From NCBI RefSeq assembly GCF_013466605.1, contig NZ_CP059162.1, forward strand, positions 4,898,001 through 4,962,000: 64,000 nt of DNA. Reading direction: 5' to 3'. Of the stretch, positions 10,433 through 18,955 are shown piece by piece (position 1 is the stretch's first letter; the number at the start of each line of letters is the position of its first letter). Position numbers and translations under genes: made by a program. Below the pieces are notes generated by a model that was given only the letters and a program-made list of their open reading frames with translations, was not told the DNA's origin and made no database searches. Origin of the DNA: Pseudomonas chlororaphis subsp. aurantiaca (GTDB lineage: Bacteria; Pseudomonadota; Gammaproteobacteria; Pseudomonadales; Pseudomonadaceae).

Positions 10433-11953
10433 CTATTTCTTGTTCTTCTTGCCTTTCCTGTCCTTTTTCTCGGACTTGTCGAACGCCTCTTCCAGCGCGC
10501 GGTTGAGGGTGCGCAGCACCTTGACCCGGGCCCAGCGCTTGTCGTTGGCCTCCACCAGGGTCCAGGCCGCGACCTCGGTGCTGGTGCGATCGACCATGTC
10601 GCCGACGGCGGCGCGGTAGGCGTCCCATTTGTCGCGGTTGCGCCAGTCGTCCTCGGTGATCTTGAAACGCTTGAACGGGATCTCTTCGCGGGCCTGGAAA
10701 CGCTCCAGCTGGGTCTGCTTGTCGATCGCCAGCCAGAACTTGACCACTATCACCCCGGCGTCCTCGAGCTGCTCCTCGAAGTCGTTGATCTCGCCATAGG
10801 CGCGCAACCAGTCCGCCGGGCTGCAAAAACCCTCGACCCGCTCCACCAGCACCCGGCCATACCAGGAACGGTCGAACACGGTGAACTTGCCCCGCGCCGG
10901 AATATGCCGCCAGAAGCGCCACAGATAAGGCTGGGCACGCTCATCCTCGGTCGGCGCGGCAATCGGCACGATGCTGTACTGGCGCGGGTCCAGCGCCGCC
11001 GCCACCCGGCGGATCGCCCCGCCCTTGCCGGCGGCATCGTTGCCCTCGAAAACCGCCACCAACGCGTGCTTGCGCATGCGCTTGTCGCGCAGCAGGCCGG
11101 CCAGGCGCGCCTGCTCGGTAATCAGTTGTTCCTCGTAGTCGTCCTTGTCCAGGTGCTGGCTCATGTCCAGGCTGTCGAGCAGGGTCAGCTTGTCGACTGC
11201 CTCGGCCAGCGGTGCCACATGGGACTCGACTTCGACCGCGGGCCGGTTGAGCGCGCTCTGCAGGCCCTCGAGGAGGATCTTGCCCACCGCCAGGCTGCGG
11301 TAATGCGGGTCCACGCCTTCGATCACATGCCAGGGCGCGTAGTCGCGGCTGGTGCGGCGCAACACCCGCTCGCCATATTTGACGAACTTGTCGTAGGTCT
11401 CCGACTGCTGCCAGTCCAGCGGGCTGATGCGCCAGCTGTGCAGCGGGTCGTCCTGCAGCGACTTGAGGCGGGTCTTCATCTGTTTCTTGGACAGGTGGAA
11501 CCAGAACTTGAAGATCAGCGCGCCTTCGTCGCACAGCATTTTCTCCAGACGCTCGGCACCGGCGATGGCCTGGTCGAAACGGCCGTCCTTGAACAGCTCA
11601 TGCACCCGTCCCTGGAGCATCTGGCTGTACCAGTTGCCGAAAAACACGCCCATGCGGCCCTTGGCCGGGAGCATCCGCCAGTAGCGCCAGGCCGGTGGCC
11701 TCGCCAGTTCTTCGTCGGTCTGCTGGTCGAAGGTGCGGACCTCGATCAGGCGGGGGTCCATCCACTCGTTGAGCAGTTTCACCGTCTCGCCCTTGCCGGC
11801 GCCTTCGATGCCGTTGATCAGCACGATCACCGGAAAACGGGCTTTCTGCTTCAGCTCGAACTGGGCTTCCAGCAGGGCTTCGCGCAGGGCCGGGACTTCG
11901 GCGTCAAAGGTTTTTTTGTCGATGGCGTGACCGATTTCGGCTGATTCGAACAT
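10433..11953 (-). CDS. pap: Polyphosphate:AMP phosphotransferase (two-domain PPK2)
   Basis: Transfers phosphate from polyphosphate to AMP giving ADP. 506 aa with two tandem PPK2 domains, each with a Walker A-like motif: GIEGAGKGE near residue 48 and GNDAAGKGG near 306. The lid motif with WYGRVLVERVEG is intact in the second domain. The Lys-rich tail KKDRKGKKNKK is an add-on. The start at ATG 11953 (MFESAEIGHAI) is preferred over the upstream open frame. Close to the length I recall for P. aeruginosa PA3455, which lies near the NAGGN genes, as here. Confidence 0.92.
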   Translation of the reverse strand: MFESAEIGHAIDKKTFDAEVPALREALLEAQFELKQKARFPVIVLINGIEGAGKGETVKLLNEWMDPRLIEVRTFDQQTDEELARPPAWRYWRMLPAKGRMGVFFGNWYSQMLQGRVHELFKDGRFDQAIAGAERLEKMLCDEGALIFKFWFHLSKKQMKTRLKSLQDDPLHSWRISPLDWQQSETYDKFVKYGERVLRRTSRDYAPWHVIEGVDPHYRSLAVGKILLEGLQSALNRPAVEVESHVAPLAEAVDKLTLLDSLDMSQHLDKDDYEEQLITEQARLAGLLRDKRMRKHALVAVFEGNDAAGKGGAIRRVAAALDPRQYSIVPIAAPTEDERAQPYLWRFWRHIPARGKFTVFDRSWYGRVLVERVEGFCSPADWLRAYGEINDFEEQLEDAGVIVVKFWLAIDKQTQLERFQAREEIPFKRFKITEDDWRNRDKWDAYRAAVGDMVDRTSTEVAAWTLVEANDKRWARVKVLRTLNRALEEAFDKSEKKDRKGKKNKK

Positions 11954-12094
11954 GAGCGACTCCCTGGCAAGATGGAGCAAGACTAACGGATCGACACATG
12001 ATTTGTCGGCAGGGAAGATGCCAGCCATTGCCGTGGATCATTACCCCCTGTGTCGATCGGCTAGAATGGTCGCCTTGCCGTTACCGAGCCGAAC

Positions 12095-14089
12095 ATGACC
12101 GCTGAACTGTCTCACACCCAGCCCCATGCCCAGCTCGACTGGGACGACCAGGGCCGCCCGCGTTCGCGGGTTTTCGACGACGTGTATTTCTCCACCGACT
12201 CGGGCCTGGATGAAACCCGCCATGTGTTTCTCGAACAGAATCGCCTGCGCGAGCGTTTTGCCGCGTTGCCGCCCAGTGGCCGCTTCGTCATCGGCGAGAC
12301 TGGCTTCGGCACCGGTCTGAATTTCCTCTGCGCCTGGCAGTTGTTCGAGCAACAGGCCGACGCCAGCGCGCGCCTGCATTTCGTCAGCGTGGAAAAATAT
12401 CCGCTGACGCCAGCCGACCTGCAGCGCGCCCTGGCCCTGTGGCCGGAGCTGGCGCCCCTGGCCGAGCGCCTGTTACGCGCCTATGTCGCTGTGCATCAGG
12501 GCTTTCAACGCCTGGTGCTGGACAAGGGCCGCGTCACCCTGACCCTGTTGATCGGCGATGCCCTGGAGCAGTTGCCGCAACTCGACGGGCAGGTCGATGC
12601 CTGGTTCCTCGACGGCTTCGCCCCGGCGAAAAACCCCGAGATGTGGACCGCCGAGCTGTTCGCCGAACTGGCGCGCCTGGCCGCTCCGGGTTCGAGCATC
12701 AGCACCTTCACCAGCACCGGCTGGGTGCGCCGCCTGCTGAATGCCGCGGGCTTCAAGATGAAACGCACCCCGGGCATCGGCCATAAGTGGGAAGTGCTGC
12801 GCGGCGAGTTCCTCGGCTGGCCCGCAGACACCCCAGCGCCAGCCGCCAGCAAGCCCTGGTTCGCCCGCCCGACTCAACGGATCCAGGACAAACACGCCCT
12901 GGTGATCGGCGCCGGCCTGGCCGGTTGCGCCAGCGCCGCCAGCCTCGCCGCGCGGGGTTGGCAGGTCAGCCTGCTGGAGCGCCACGGGCAACTGGCCCAG
13001 GAAGCCTCGGGCAACCCGCAGGGCGTGCTGTACCTGAAACTCTCGGCCCACGGCACCGCCCTGTCGCAGATGATCCTCAGTGGTTTCGGCTACACCCGGC
13101 GCCTGCTCGAACAGCTGCAACGGGGTGTCGACTGGGACAGCTGCGGCGTGCTGCAACTGGCCTTCAACGCCAAGGAAGCCGAGCGCCAGGCGCAGTTGGC
13201 GGCCGCCTTCCCGACGGACCTGTTGCATCAGCTGGACCAACCCCAGGCCCAGGCCCTGGCCGGCATCGGCCTGGCCCACGGCGGGCTGTTCTACCCGGAA
13301 GGCGGCTGGGTGCACCCGCCGGCCCTGTGCCAGTGGCAAGCCGCACACCCGCGGATTCGCCTGCTGCCCCATCACGAGGTACTGGAACTGCGCCGGGTCG
13401 ATGGCCAGTGGCAGGCCTGGGACGGCGAGCGGCTGCTGGCCAGTGCCGAGGTGGTGATCCTCGCCGGCGCCGCCGAGATCAAGCGCTTCCCGGCCAGCGC
13501 CGAGCTGCCGCTCAAGCGCATCCGCGGGCAGATCACCCGCCTGCCGCAGACCGCGCGCAGCCAGGACCTGGCCACTGTGGTGTGCGCCGAAGGCTATGTC
13601 GCCCCCGCGCGCCTGGGCGAACACACCCTGGGCGCCAGTTTCGACTTCAAGAGCGAAGACCTGACGCCCACCGCCGCCGAGCACGCGGGCAACCTGCAGA
13701 TGCTCGAAGAGATCTCCCAGGACCTGGTGGAACGCCTGGAGGCCGACCGGCTGCAAGCGGAAACCCTCGAAGGACGGGCCGCCTTCCGCTGCACCAGCCC
13801 GGACTATCTGCCGATCGTCGGCCCCCTGGCGGACCAGGCGGCATTCGCCGAGGTCTACGCGGTGCTGGGCAAGGATGCGCGCCAGGTCCCGGACCTGCCC
13901 TGCCCCTGGCTGGACGGCCTGTATATCAACAGCGGCCACGGCTCGCGCGGGCTGATTACCGCGCCGCTGTCGGGCGAGTTGCTGGCCGCCTGGCTGGACA
14001 ACGAACCGCTGCCCCTGCCGCGCAACGTGGCCGAAGCCTGTCACCCCAATCGCTTTGCCTTGCGTCGGTTGATTCGCGGCAAGCCATGA
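12095..14089 (+). CDS. mnmC: Bifunctional tRNA modification enzyme MnmC (methyltransferase/FAD oxidoreductase)
   Basis: Finishes mnm5s2U34 in tRNA: the C-terminal FAD domain removes the carboxymethyl group and the N-terminal SAM domain methylates. 664 aa. The methyltransferase part shows GETGFGTGLNFL near residue 67 and DAWFLDGFAPAKNPEMW near 168; the oxidoreductase begins at VIGAGLAGCASA near 270. The start ATG 12095 is divergent from pap with about 140 bp between. It is the last host gene before the prophage. Confidence 0.95.
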   Translation: MTAELSHTQPHAQLDWDDQGRPRSRVFDDVYFSTDSGLDETRHVFLEQNRLRERFAALPPSGRFVIGETGFGTGLNFLCAWQLFEQQADASARLHFVSVEKYPLTPADLQRALALWPELAPLAERLLRAYVAVHQGFQRLVLDKGRVTLTLLIGDALEQLPQLDGQVDAWFLDGFAPAKNPEMWTAELFAELARLAAPGSSISTFTSTGWVRRLLNAAGFKMKRTPGIGHKWEVLRGEFLGWPADTPAPAASKPWFARPTQRIQDKHALVIGAGLAGCASAASLAARGWQVSLLERHGQLAQEASGNPQGVLYLKLSAHGTALSQMILSGFGYTRRLLEQLQRGVDWDSCGVLQLAFNAKEAERQAQLAAAFPTDLLHQLDQPQAQALAGIGLAHGGLFYPEGGWVHPPALCQWQAAHPRIRLLPHHEVLELRRVDGQWQAWDGERLLASAEVVILAGAAEIKRFPASAELPLKRIRGQITRLPQTARSQDLATVVCAEGYVAPARLGEHTLGASFDFKSEDLTPTAAEHAGNLQMLEEISQDLVERLEADRLQAETLEGRAAFRCTSPDYLPIVGPLADQAAFAEVYAVLGKDARQVPDLPCPWLDGLYINSGHGSRGLITAPLSGELLAAWLDNEPLPLPRNVAEACHPNRFALRRLIRGKP

Positions 14090-14098
14090 AAGCAAACC

Positions 14099-14123
14099 GC
14101 GATGCCAGCCACCCTGGCATCGC
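14099..14123 (+). terminator. Hairpin after mnmC
   Basis: Perfect 10-bp stem GCGATGCCAG / CTGGCATCGC with a 5-nt loop, starting 10 nt after the mnmC stop codon. There is no clear T tract, so termination is inferred. The region 14124-14340 beyond it must hold the native promoter and ribosome site (AAGGA) of asnO; I see no convincing promoter match. Confidence 0.45.
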
Positions 14124-14337
14124 TTCGCCATCGCCGCGCAAACGCCCACGGGCCCTGCCCGCGCGGCAAAACTCCAGGCAGATCAAGGCCTTTACCTCGG
14201 CCCGCAACGCACTAGCACTCCGCCGCTTATAACCCATCGGTCTAAAACTCCAGGGTTTCACCTGGGTCAGTTTCCGGGTACCTGCCGTTTCTGGCCGGTC
14301 GCGTTTCACCCCTCCCCAACGGAAAAACCGGTAAGGA

Positions 14338-14359
14338 CTTATGTGCGGATTAGCTGGAG
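14338..14359. repeat. attL core (22 bp)
   Basis: Identical over 22 bp to 59189-59210; the shared core begins CTTATGTGCGGATTAGC. It contains the asnO start codon and codons for Met-Cys-Gly-Leu-Ala-Gly. Here the host SD (AAGGA at 14333) and ATG remain, but the frame runs into phage DNA and stops at 14376, leaving an 11-aa peptide. Confidence 0.93.
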
Positions 14360-14432
14360 TATGTGATATGCGCTAAACAAGGGCTCCTAGCGCCTCTTAT
14401 TGTCCCTGATATCCCCTATCGGGAACTGAACA

Positions 14433-14450
14433 TGGTACAAAAAGTGGTAC
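14433..14450. promoter_or_regulatory. Candidate integrase arm-type sites, left
   Basis: Two TGGTAC repeats (14433-14438 and 14445-14450) 12 bp apart. A matching pair (AGGTAC, TGGTAC, 11 bp apart) lies at the other prophage end at 59123-59139. Paired short repeats near both att sites suit arm-binding of a tyrosine integrase; this is inference. Confidence 0.4.
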
Positions 14451-14497
14451 GAGAGCCACATGCCCTCCTACGGCGTCCTGCCGACCGAACACAACCC

Positions 14498-15019
14498 CTA
14501 TTTTTGCAGTTCCCTCACATACGCCTGGCAAGCCTGCAGAGCGATCAGTCCCCGGTCGCCGGCATCGGCGATGCCGACAATTCGTTGAGCATGCGCTGGG
14601 TCAAGTCTGGCGCGTGCGGTTCCATGAACCACGCCGACGGTGGCGGCGGTGGCAGGCACTGCACAGCTACTGGCTGTATCCGCGGCGTCGACAAGGACTG
14701 ACAGCCGCAGGTCAGCAGTAGCAAGACGGTCACGCAGACGGCTTTGATCACGTTGTGCATCGGTCAGGGCTCTGTGATGGGTTTGATCGCTGGCCTGCAG
14801 CTGCTGCTCCAGGGCCAGGCGTTTGTCCTGCTCGGCCTGCTGTCGGGCCGCTGCCGCAAGGTTCAGCTGATTCAGGTCGTCATCGTGCTGCCTGGCCTGA
14901 TCCGCCAGCTGTCGGCCAAAGCGCCAATCCTGGACCTGCCAGGCGACGCCCGCGCCGGCGGCGATCAGCAGGCCGGCCAGCACCAGGGCGCCGGTCAGTT
15001 TCTGTAATGGCGTAAACAT
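14498..15019 (-). CDS. Rz-like inner-membrane spanin
   Basis: 173-aa i-spanin-like lysis protein that with Rz1 would fuse inner and outer membranes at the end of lysis. One N-terminal membrane segment (GALVLAGLLIAAGAGVAW, near residues 10-27) is followed by a long Gln/Ala-rich coiled coil (ARQQAEQDKRLALEQQLQA) and a soluble end. A second reading frame inside it encodes the Rz1 partner, the classical nested arrangement. It ends the late operon next to attL. Confidence 0.8.
   Translation of the reverse strand: MFTPLQKLTGALVLAGLLIAAGAGVAWQVQDWRFGRQLADQARQHDDDLNQLNLAAAARQQAEQDKRLALEQQLQASDQTHHRALTDAQRDQSRLRDRLATADLRLSVLVDAADTASSCAVPATAATVGVVHGTARARLDPAHAQRIVGIADAGDRGLIALQACQAYVRELQK
14545..14760 (-). 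CDS. Rz1-like outer-membrane lipoprotein spanin, nested in Rz
   Basis: 71-aa frame wholly inside the Rz gene in another frame. It begins with a basic and hydrophobic signal (VCVTVLLLLTCGC); Cys20 after TCG could be lipidated though the -3 residue is Thr rather than Leu. A proline run (CLPPPPPSAW) is typical of Rz1. The mature protein is short, as in the family. Position and composition make the call good despite low sequence conservation. Confidence 0.75.
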   Translation of the reverse strand: MHNVIKAVCVTVLLLLTCGCQSLSTPRIQPVAVQCLPPPPPSAWFMEPHAPDLTQRMLNELSASPMPATGD

Positions 15020-15021
15020 CG

Positions 15022-15375
15022 CTAGTCCTCCCAGTCAGGCAGATCCACGGTATGACCGGCCAGCGCATGCGTGCAGTCGCCGAGGAATTGAATGCGGCCA
15101 TCAGTCACGAATGAGTGGCACACGAACGGGCGCGGCTCGACGTGACCGCCAGCCATCAAGATCGCGTGCTCCTCTTCGGTTACACGCTGAGCGCCGCGAA
15201 CAAGAATCGACGGTGTAAACGTTGGCGTGTCGACATTACCGTTCCACCCCCACCGGGGGCCGGGGCCTGAACCATGCTGAATGCTGTGCATTTGCTTGCA
15301 GCCTGGGCACTCGAACCACAGAGAGCCATCGGCGGCGGTAGCCAGAATGCGGGACAACCTGAGGAAGTAGCTCAT
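15022..15375 (-). CDS. Phage protein, DUF6527-like
   Basis: 117-aa protein with a zinc-like pair CPGC near residue 24, then a beta-rich body (FTPSILVRG, CHSFVTDGRIQFLGDC) resembling what I recall as DUF6527, common in phages beside lysis genes. No function is known. It overlaps the lytic-protein gene by 4 bp (ATGA) and precedes Rz by 2 bp, so it belongs to the lysis cluster. Confidence 0.65.
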   Translation of the reverse strand: MSYFLRLSRILATAADGSLWFECPGCKQMHSIQHGSGPGPRWGWNGNVDTPTFTPSILVRGAQRVTEEEHAILMAGGHVEPRPFVCHSFVTDGRIQFLGDCTHALAGHTVDLPDWED

Positions 15376-15797
15376 GCCAGCGCCCTCCGCACGCCTTCAG
15401 CCAGTACAGCGGCCGGGTATTCGTACCCTGCGTTTTCGTGATGGATGATCGCCTTGACGAACCCGGCCATGGCCGGGGCCTGAGTCAGATCGATCTCTGC
15501 CCCAGGCCGGGTACCGGTGTTGGCCTCGACGGCGCGTACGTAGGCAGCCGTGTCGTTCTCTACTGCTGGCGCCCAGCGGCTGATAATCCCCTTCACCGTC
15601 TTGAGCCCGTGCTTTCGCTGGTAGGTCAGCAGCAGTTTGCCCAGTGCGCGGATGCCGTTCTCTGGCGTGTCGAACCGGGCGAACCGCTTCTCAAGCGCAG
15701 GGTTGGGTGGGAGTTGGCCTTTCCACTGATTTGCTGGGTTGTAGTCGATGTTCCCGGGGTTTCGATTGCGCACCCCGCGCGTTTCGGTTGTCGGCAT
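15372..15797 (-). CDS. Putative cell-wall lytic protein (RGVRNRNPGNI family)
   Basis: About 141 aa. It starts MPTTETRGVRNRNPGNIDYN and contains RFDTPENGIRALGKLLLTYQRKHGL, a family annotated in Pseudomonas phages as structural protein or lysozyme-like. Its place before the spanins and the lack of another endolysin gene make it the best endolysin candidate; catalytic residues are not certain to me. I chose ATG 15797 because GGAG lies upstream; the longer open frame has no such site. Confidence 0.6.
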   Translation of the reverse strand: MPTTETRGVRNRNPGNIDYNPANQWKGQLPPNPALEKRFARFDTPENGIRALGKLLLTYQRKHGLKTVKGIISRWAPAVENDTAAYVRAVEANTGTRPGAEIDLTQAPAMAGFVKAIIHHENAGYEYPAAVLAEGVRRALA

Positions 15798-15918
15798 ACT
15801 TTTCTCCAGGCGAAAAAAAGCCCGCGCATGGCGAACCATGATCTGAGGTAAATTTTTTATTTCTCGCTTAATGCAATATGATGCAGGAATGTTTTCAGAA
15901 AAAGACAACTACTGACAA

Positions 15919-16896
15919 ATGAACAATAAATATTACTCAATTCAAGCCCTTCGCGGACTTGGCGCCATATCAGTTGTAGTCTTTCACTCCTTGTCACTTG
16001 CCCCTATATTTAACTTTAAAGCTGGGGCCGCCGGCGTAGATCTATTTTTCATTATCAGTGGATTTGTTATGTGCATGGCATTGCGCCCGCAAACAAATCA
16101 AATAGATTTTCTTGCAAGGCGAGTAATTAGAGTGACCCCTATTTATTGGGTCGCAACAGCAATAACAGTTGTTTATTATCTATTAAGGTATCCAGAAACT
16201 CCTCCATCAGCAGAGCACATAATAAAATCTTTTCTTTTCCTACCTCCTCCTGACGGATTTGGAAAACCAATCCTATATCCTGGATGGACGTTAAATTATG
16301 AAATGTTTTTTTACTTTACATTATCATCATTCATGATTTTCAAGGGTAGAGCGATAAGCATAACCTGCTGCGCGCTAATTGTAATGGGGACGGCCATCAG
16401 CTCAAGCAAATACGGAAACAATATTTACTATGCAAACCCGATACTCCTTGAGTTTGTAGCTGGACTATTAATTGGAAGAGTTGTAAAGCTCGGCTATCAC
16501 CCAAGCAAAAAAACCGGAATATTGCTTTTATGCTCATCTCTAATAATTTTTGCAACTCATAACCACTTGAAATCCGATGGGATAATTGCCTGGGGAATTC
16601 CATCTGCTCTGCTGGTAATTGGAGCGCTAGCTTTTGAAGATTCATCGTTAGTAAAAAACAAGATATCTCAGCTTCTAGGGGAGGCAAGTTACTCAATCTA
16701 CGTATTCCACATAATAGTAATATGGGCTATAGATTGGTCAGCGCCAGATTCCAGATCACCAATACTAATTGCTGTAGCAACATCGGCATCTATTGTGGTT
16801 GGTATAGTTGCACACAAAACTATAGAGCGGCCAATGCTAAAATCAATGCAAGGGCTATTGAGCATTCGCAAAGCGCCACTGGATACCGCCCCCTGA
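15919..16896 (+). CDS. Acyltransferase 3 family membrane protein (moron)
   Basis: 325-aa integral membrane O-acyltransferase with about ten hydrophobic segments. Family motifs are ALRGLGAISVVVFHS (His near residue 25) and AAGVDLFFIISGFVM. Such phage genes acetylate host O-antigen and change serotype or block superinfection. Base composition is strikingly AT-rich compared with the flanking genes, and it is on the opposite strand to the late operon, so it is a moron with its own promoter, probably expressed in the lysogen. The role in O-antigen modification is inferred from the family. Confidence 0.85.
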   Translation: MNNKYYSIQALRGLGAISVVVFHSLSLAPIFNFKAGAAGVDLFFIISGFVMCMALRPQTNQIDFLARRVIRVTPIYWVATAITVVYYLLRYPETPPSAEHIIKSFLFLPPPDGFGKPILYPGWTLNYEMFFYFTLSSFMIFKGRAISITCCALIVMGTAISSSKYGNNIYYANPILLEFVAGLLIGRVVKLGYHPSKKTGILLLCSSLIIFATHNHLKSDGIIAWGIPSALLVIGALAFEDSSLVKNKISQLLGEASYSIYVFHIIVIWAIDWSAPDSRSPILIAVATSASIVVGIVAHKTIERPMLKSMQGLLSIRKAPLDTAP

Positions 16897-16901
16897 AACT
16901 C

Positions 16902-17333
16902 CTAGCCGAGCGAATCATTAAGCCATGATGGTGCTGTTGGCCGGTTCTCTAAATAAGGAAATCCTAATGAGCTTGGCCACTCCCTAAGGCTGCGACGATA
17001 CCTCTGTAAATCTGTGTATTTATCTGCTGACAAGGTAGATGGGCCTCCTGCCTCTATCTCGTCACGATGGCGTGCAACCAGGCGATCGGTTAACAAAAGA
17101 TATGAATTAATCCATTGATCCTCGACGGCTGCTAGTTCTTCTTCTGTGGGGCCCGGGCGAAGGGACAATACTAATTCACCAGAATCATCAACCTTAATAA
17201 TCTGAAACCTTTCAACCCCAGACTTTAGCTCTTCGTATTTACTATCTGAAATGCCAATACAGTCTTCTGGTTTCCTACTACCATTAATGTCATCAGAATA
17301 AAACTGATTATTGCTCGGAGAAAAATAGTACAT
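16902..17333 (-). CDS. Tail fibre assembly / chaperone protein
   Basis: 143-aa protein beginning MYYFSPSNNQFYSDDING with IGISDSKYEELKSG, the pattern of phage tail fibre assembly proteins, and ending in an Arg/Trp-rich helical part (LQRYRRSLREWPSSLGFP). It follows the tail fibre gene by 10 bp, the expected place. It is AT-richer than the core late genes, like the fibre gene, suggesting the fibre module was exchanged as a unit. Confidence 0.75.
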   Translation of the reverse strand: MYYFSPSNNQFYSDDINGSRKPEDCIGISDSKYEELKSGVERFQIIKVDDSGELVLSLRPGPTEEELAAVEDQWINSYLLLTDRLVARHRDEIEAGGPSTLSADKYTDLQRYRRSLREWPSSLGFPYLENRPTAPSWLNDSLG

Positions 17334-17343
17334 TGCTTAACCC

Positions 17344-18279
17344 TCAATAGCCAATAGCTAAAAGCCTTACACCTGCGTTTCCGCCGTTGGTTGACGACCA
17401 AGAGACTCGAACGCTACCAGTAGTATTCTCGATAACATTAGTTGCAAACGTATCAGCCTGACCTGACGAAGAATTAGATGCAAATGCAATCAGCATCGCA
17501 TTTGGAAAAGTTATAGGCAGAGATATTGTCTGAAATACATTTGGGGTTACACCAGTAGACGCAGCCCTCATCCATTGCAAGATAAGGCCATTTGGCAATT
17601 TCGCATAGCCACTATTATTGGTTGACGCAATACCAGCGCCATTACTAACCAAAATTGTCGATGCCGATATATAAATAAACTCTACGGCAACTCCAGGCTG
17701 AATAGCGATGCTAGTTCCAGATCCATTTGGCGGGCCAAATGTCAACCCTGACGGAGCGTTTACAGTTATAGCACCTGTACCGGCTCCACACTGAATATAA
17801 AACTTAGTCCCTGCCGACACGCTAGCAAAAGACGGAAGAGCAATCACTCCACCTGACGTTATATTTGCCAGGACCACATGGCCTGCATCGGCAGCTGTAA
17901 GGGTTGCTCCGGAAGTTATAATCTTAACTCCGGCCATATTCCCAAGCGATTTCTGCACAAACTCTGTGGTCGCAAGTTTTGTCGTGTTATCGAACTGGGG
18001 CGCTGTCACGCCGGCCTTATTAAGGCCCTGCTTAAAGCTATTGAGCAGGGTTGTGATTGTCCCATCATCAATGGCGTCCGTTCCATTGTTATCGACAATG
18101 AACTGGCCGATCATCGCTGCCATGATCGAGGCTTGCCGCCAGACTTTATTTAGCTGGATTGATGCAGCCGTACCTGCTGAAAATCCATTTGACCTGGCGG
18201 TGAGTGCTGCATAGTCCGACTGGGACATGACATTAGCACCCACGGCAGAGCCGAACGGCAAAAAGTCATTCGTTGGCAT
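17344..18279 (-). CDS. Tail fibre protein
   Basis: 311-aa receptor-binding fibre. N-terminal phage-attachment part (MPTNDFLPFGSAVGANVMSQ), middle beta-rich Gly/Ala/Ser region, and a C-terminal tip beginning GYAKLPNGLILQW that matches the gp53-like fibre tip domain and is followed by LPITFPNA. It lies directly downstream of the baseplate genes and upstream of its assembly protein. Short for a fibre, so another fibre or spike may act with it. Confidence 0.82.
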   Translation of the reverse strand: MPTNDFLPFGSAVGANVMSQSDYAALTARSNGFSAGTAASIQLNKVWRQASIMAAMIGQFIVDNNGTDAIDDGTITTLLNSFKQGLNKAGVTAPQFDNTTKLATTEFVQKSLGNMAGVKIITSGATLTAADAGHVVLANITSGGVIALPSFASVSAGTKFYIQCGAGTGAITVNAPSGLTFGPPNGSGTSIAIQPGVAVEFIYISASTILVSNGAGIASTNNSGYAKLPNGLILQWMRAASTGVTPNVFQTISLPITFPNAMLIAFASNSSSGQADTFATNVIENTTGSVRVSWSSTNGGNAGVRLLAIGY

Positions 18280-18294
18280 AGATACCCCGATTTT

Positions 18295-18954
18295 CTAGTA
18301 GATTTTTCCCCAGCTTCCTTGGTCGAAGCCGGCGATGTATTGGTTTTCTGCGTCAAACCCGAAGAGAGGCCCTTCTTCCGTTGAGATGATGTAGTAATCA
18401 ACGCCAACGCTTTGCGGCTTGATGGGAATGTACCCGCCAGTAAGGAGCGCAAGTTCAAGAGCTGACGGTGAGACCCCGGCAACACCGATGGTCATGGTCA
18501 TGTCTTGGTTGTCCTGGATGAAAGCAAAAGTCCCATCAGAGAACACAAGGTCCAAGATTTCCTTGGACTGCTCCATAGTCCCATCCCAGCGGTTTGCGCC
18601 GATCCTCGCCCTGATCAGCAATCGATAGGTGTCATCGTCCAGCCTAGTTACACCGCTATCCGGGTCGAACGGCCCTTGCCATACCCCTTGATCGAATCCA
18701 AGACCGCTGACATCAAGGGAGAAGTACACGCCTGTGAGTGGGGTTCTAACGTTTCTAGATATGCCGACCCATAGACCTATGTCGTCGAGCTGCACACCGA
18801 CTGCATCATCTAAATCAAATACCGATGAAAGACTGCTTGCGGTGGAATTGGTGTCAAGAAAACACTGTGATACAGCCTCCACCATCGCCATGTACTTCGG
18901 CTTGTCGGAATGCTCGCTGGTAATTTTCCCGGTGTAATCCTTGATGGTTGCCAT
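18295..18954 (-). CDS. Baseplate protein, DUF2612 family
   Basis: 219-aa protein with YMAMVEAVSQCFLD, DDAVGVQLDDIGLWVG and a conserved tail ending in IKPQSVGVDYYI, as in DUF2612 proteins that bridge baseplate J and fibre in contractile phages. It starts one base after the baseplate J stop. Tail function is established for the family by position rather than biochemistry. Confidence 0.75.
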   Translation of the reverse strand: MATIKDYTGKITSEHSDKPKYMAMVEAVSQCFLDTNSTASSLSSVFDLDDAVGVQLDDIGLWVGISRNVRTPLTGVYFSLDVSGLGFDQGVWQGPFDPDSGVTRLDDDTYRLLIRARIGANRWDGTMEQSKEILDLVFSDGTFAFIQDNQDMTMTIGVAGVSPSALELALLTGGYIPIKPQSVGVDYYIISTEEGPLFGFDAENQYIAGFDQGSWGKIY

Positions 18955-18955
18955 G

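Noticed and set aside
12473-14149. 558-codon minus-strand frame opposite mnmC
   Set aside because: Shadow of mnmC; lacks domains and a ribosome site.
14180-14340. AlgU-type osmotic promoter upstream of asnO
   Set aside because: TCTAAA at 14241 resembles a -10, but the spacing upstream has no GAACTT-like -35.
14338-14359. tRNA gene as integration target
   Set aside because: No tRNA cloverleaf or anticodon arm exists at either junction; the repeat lies in the asnO coding start.
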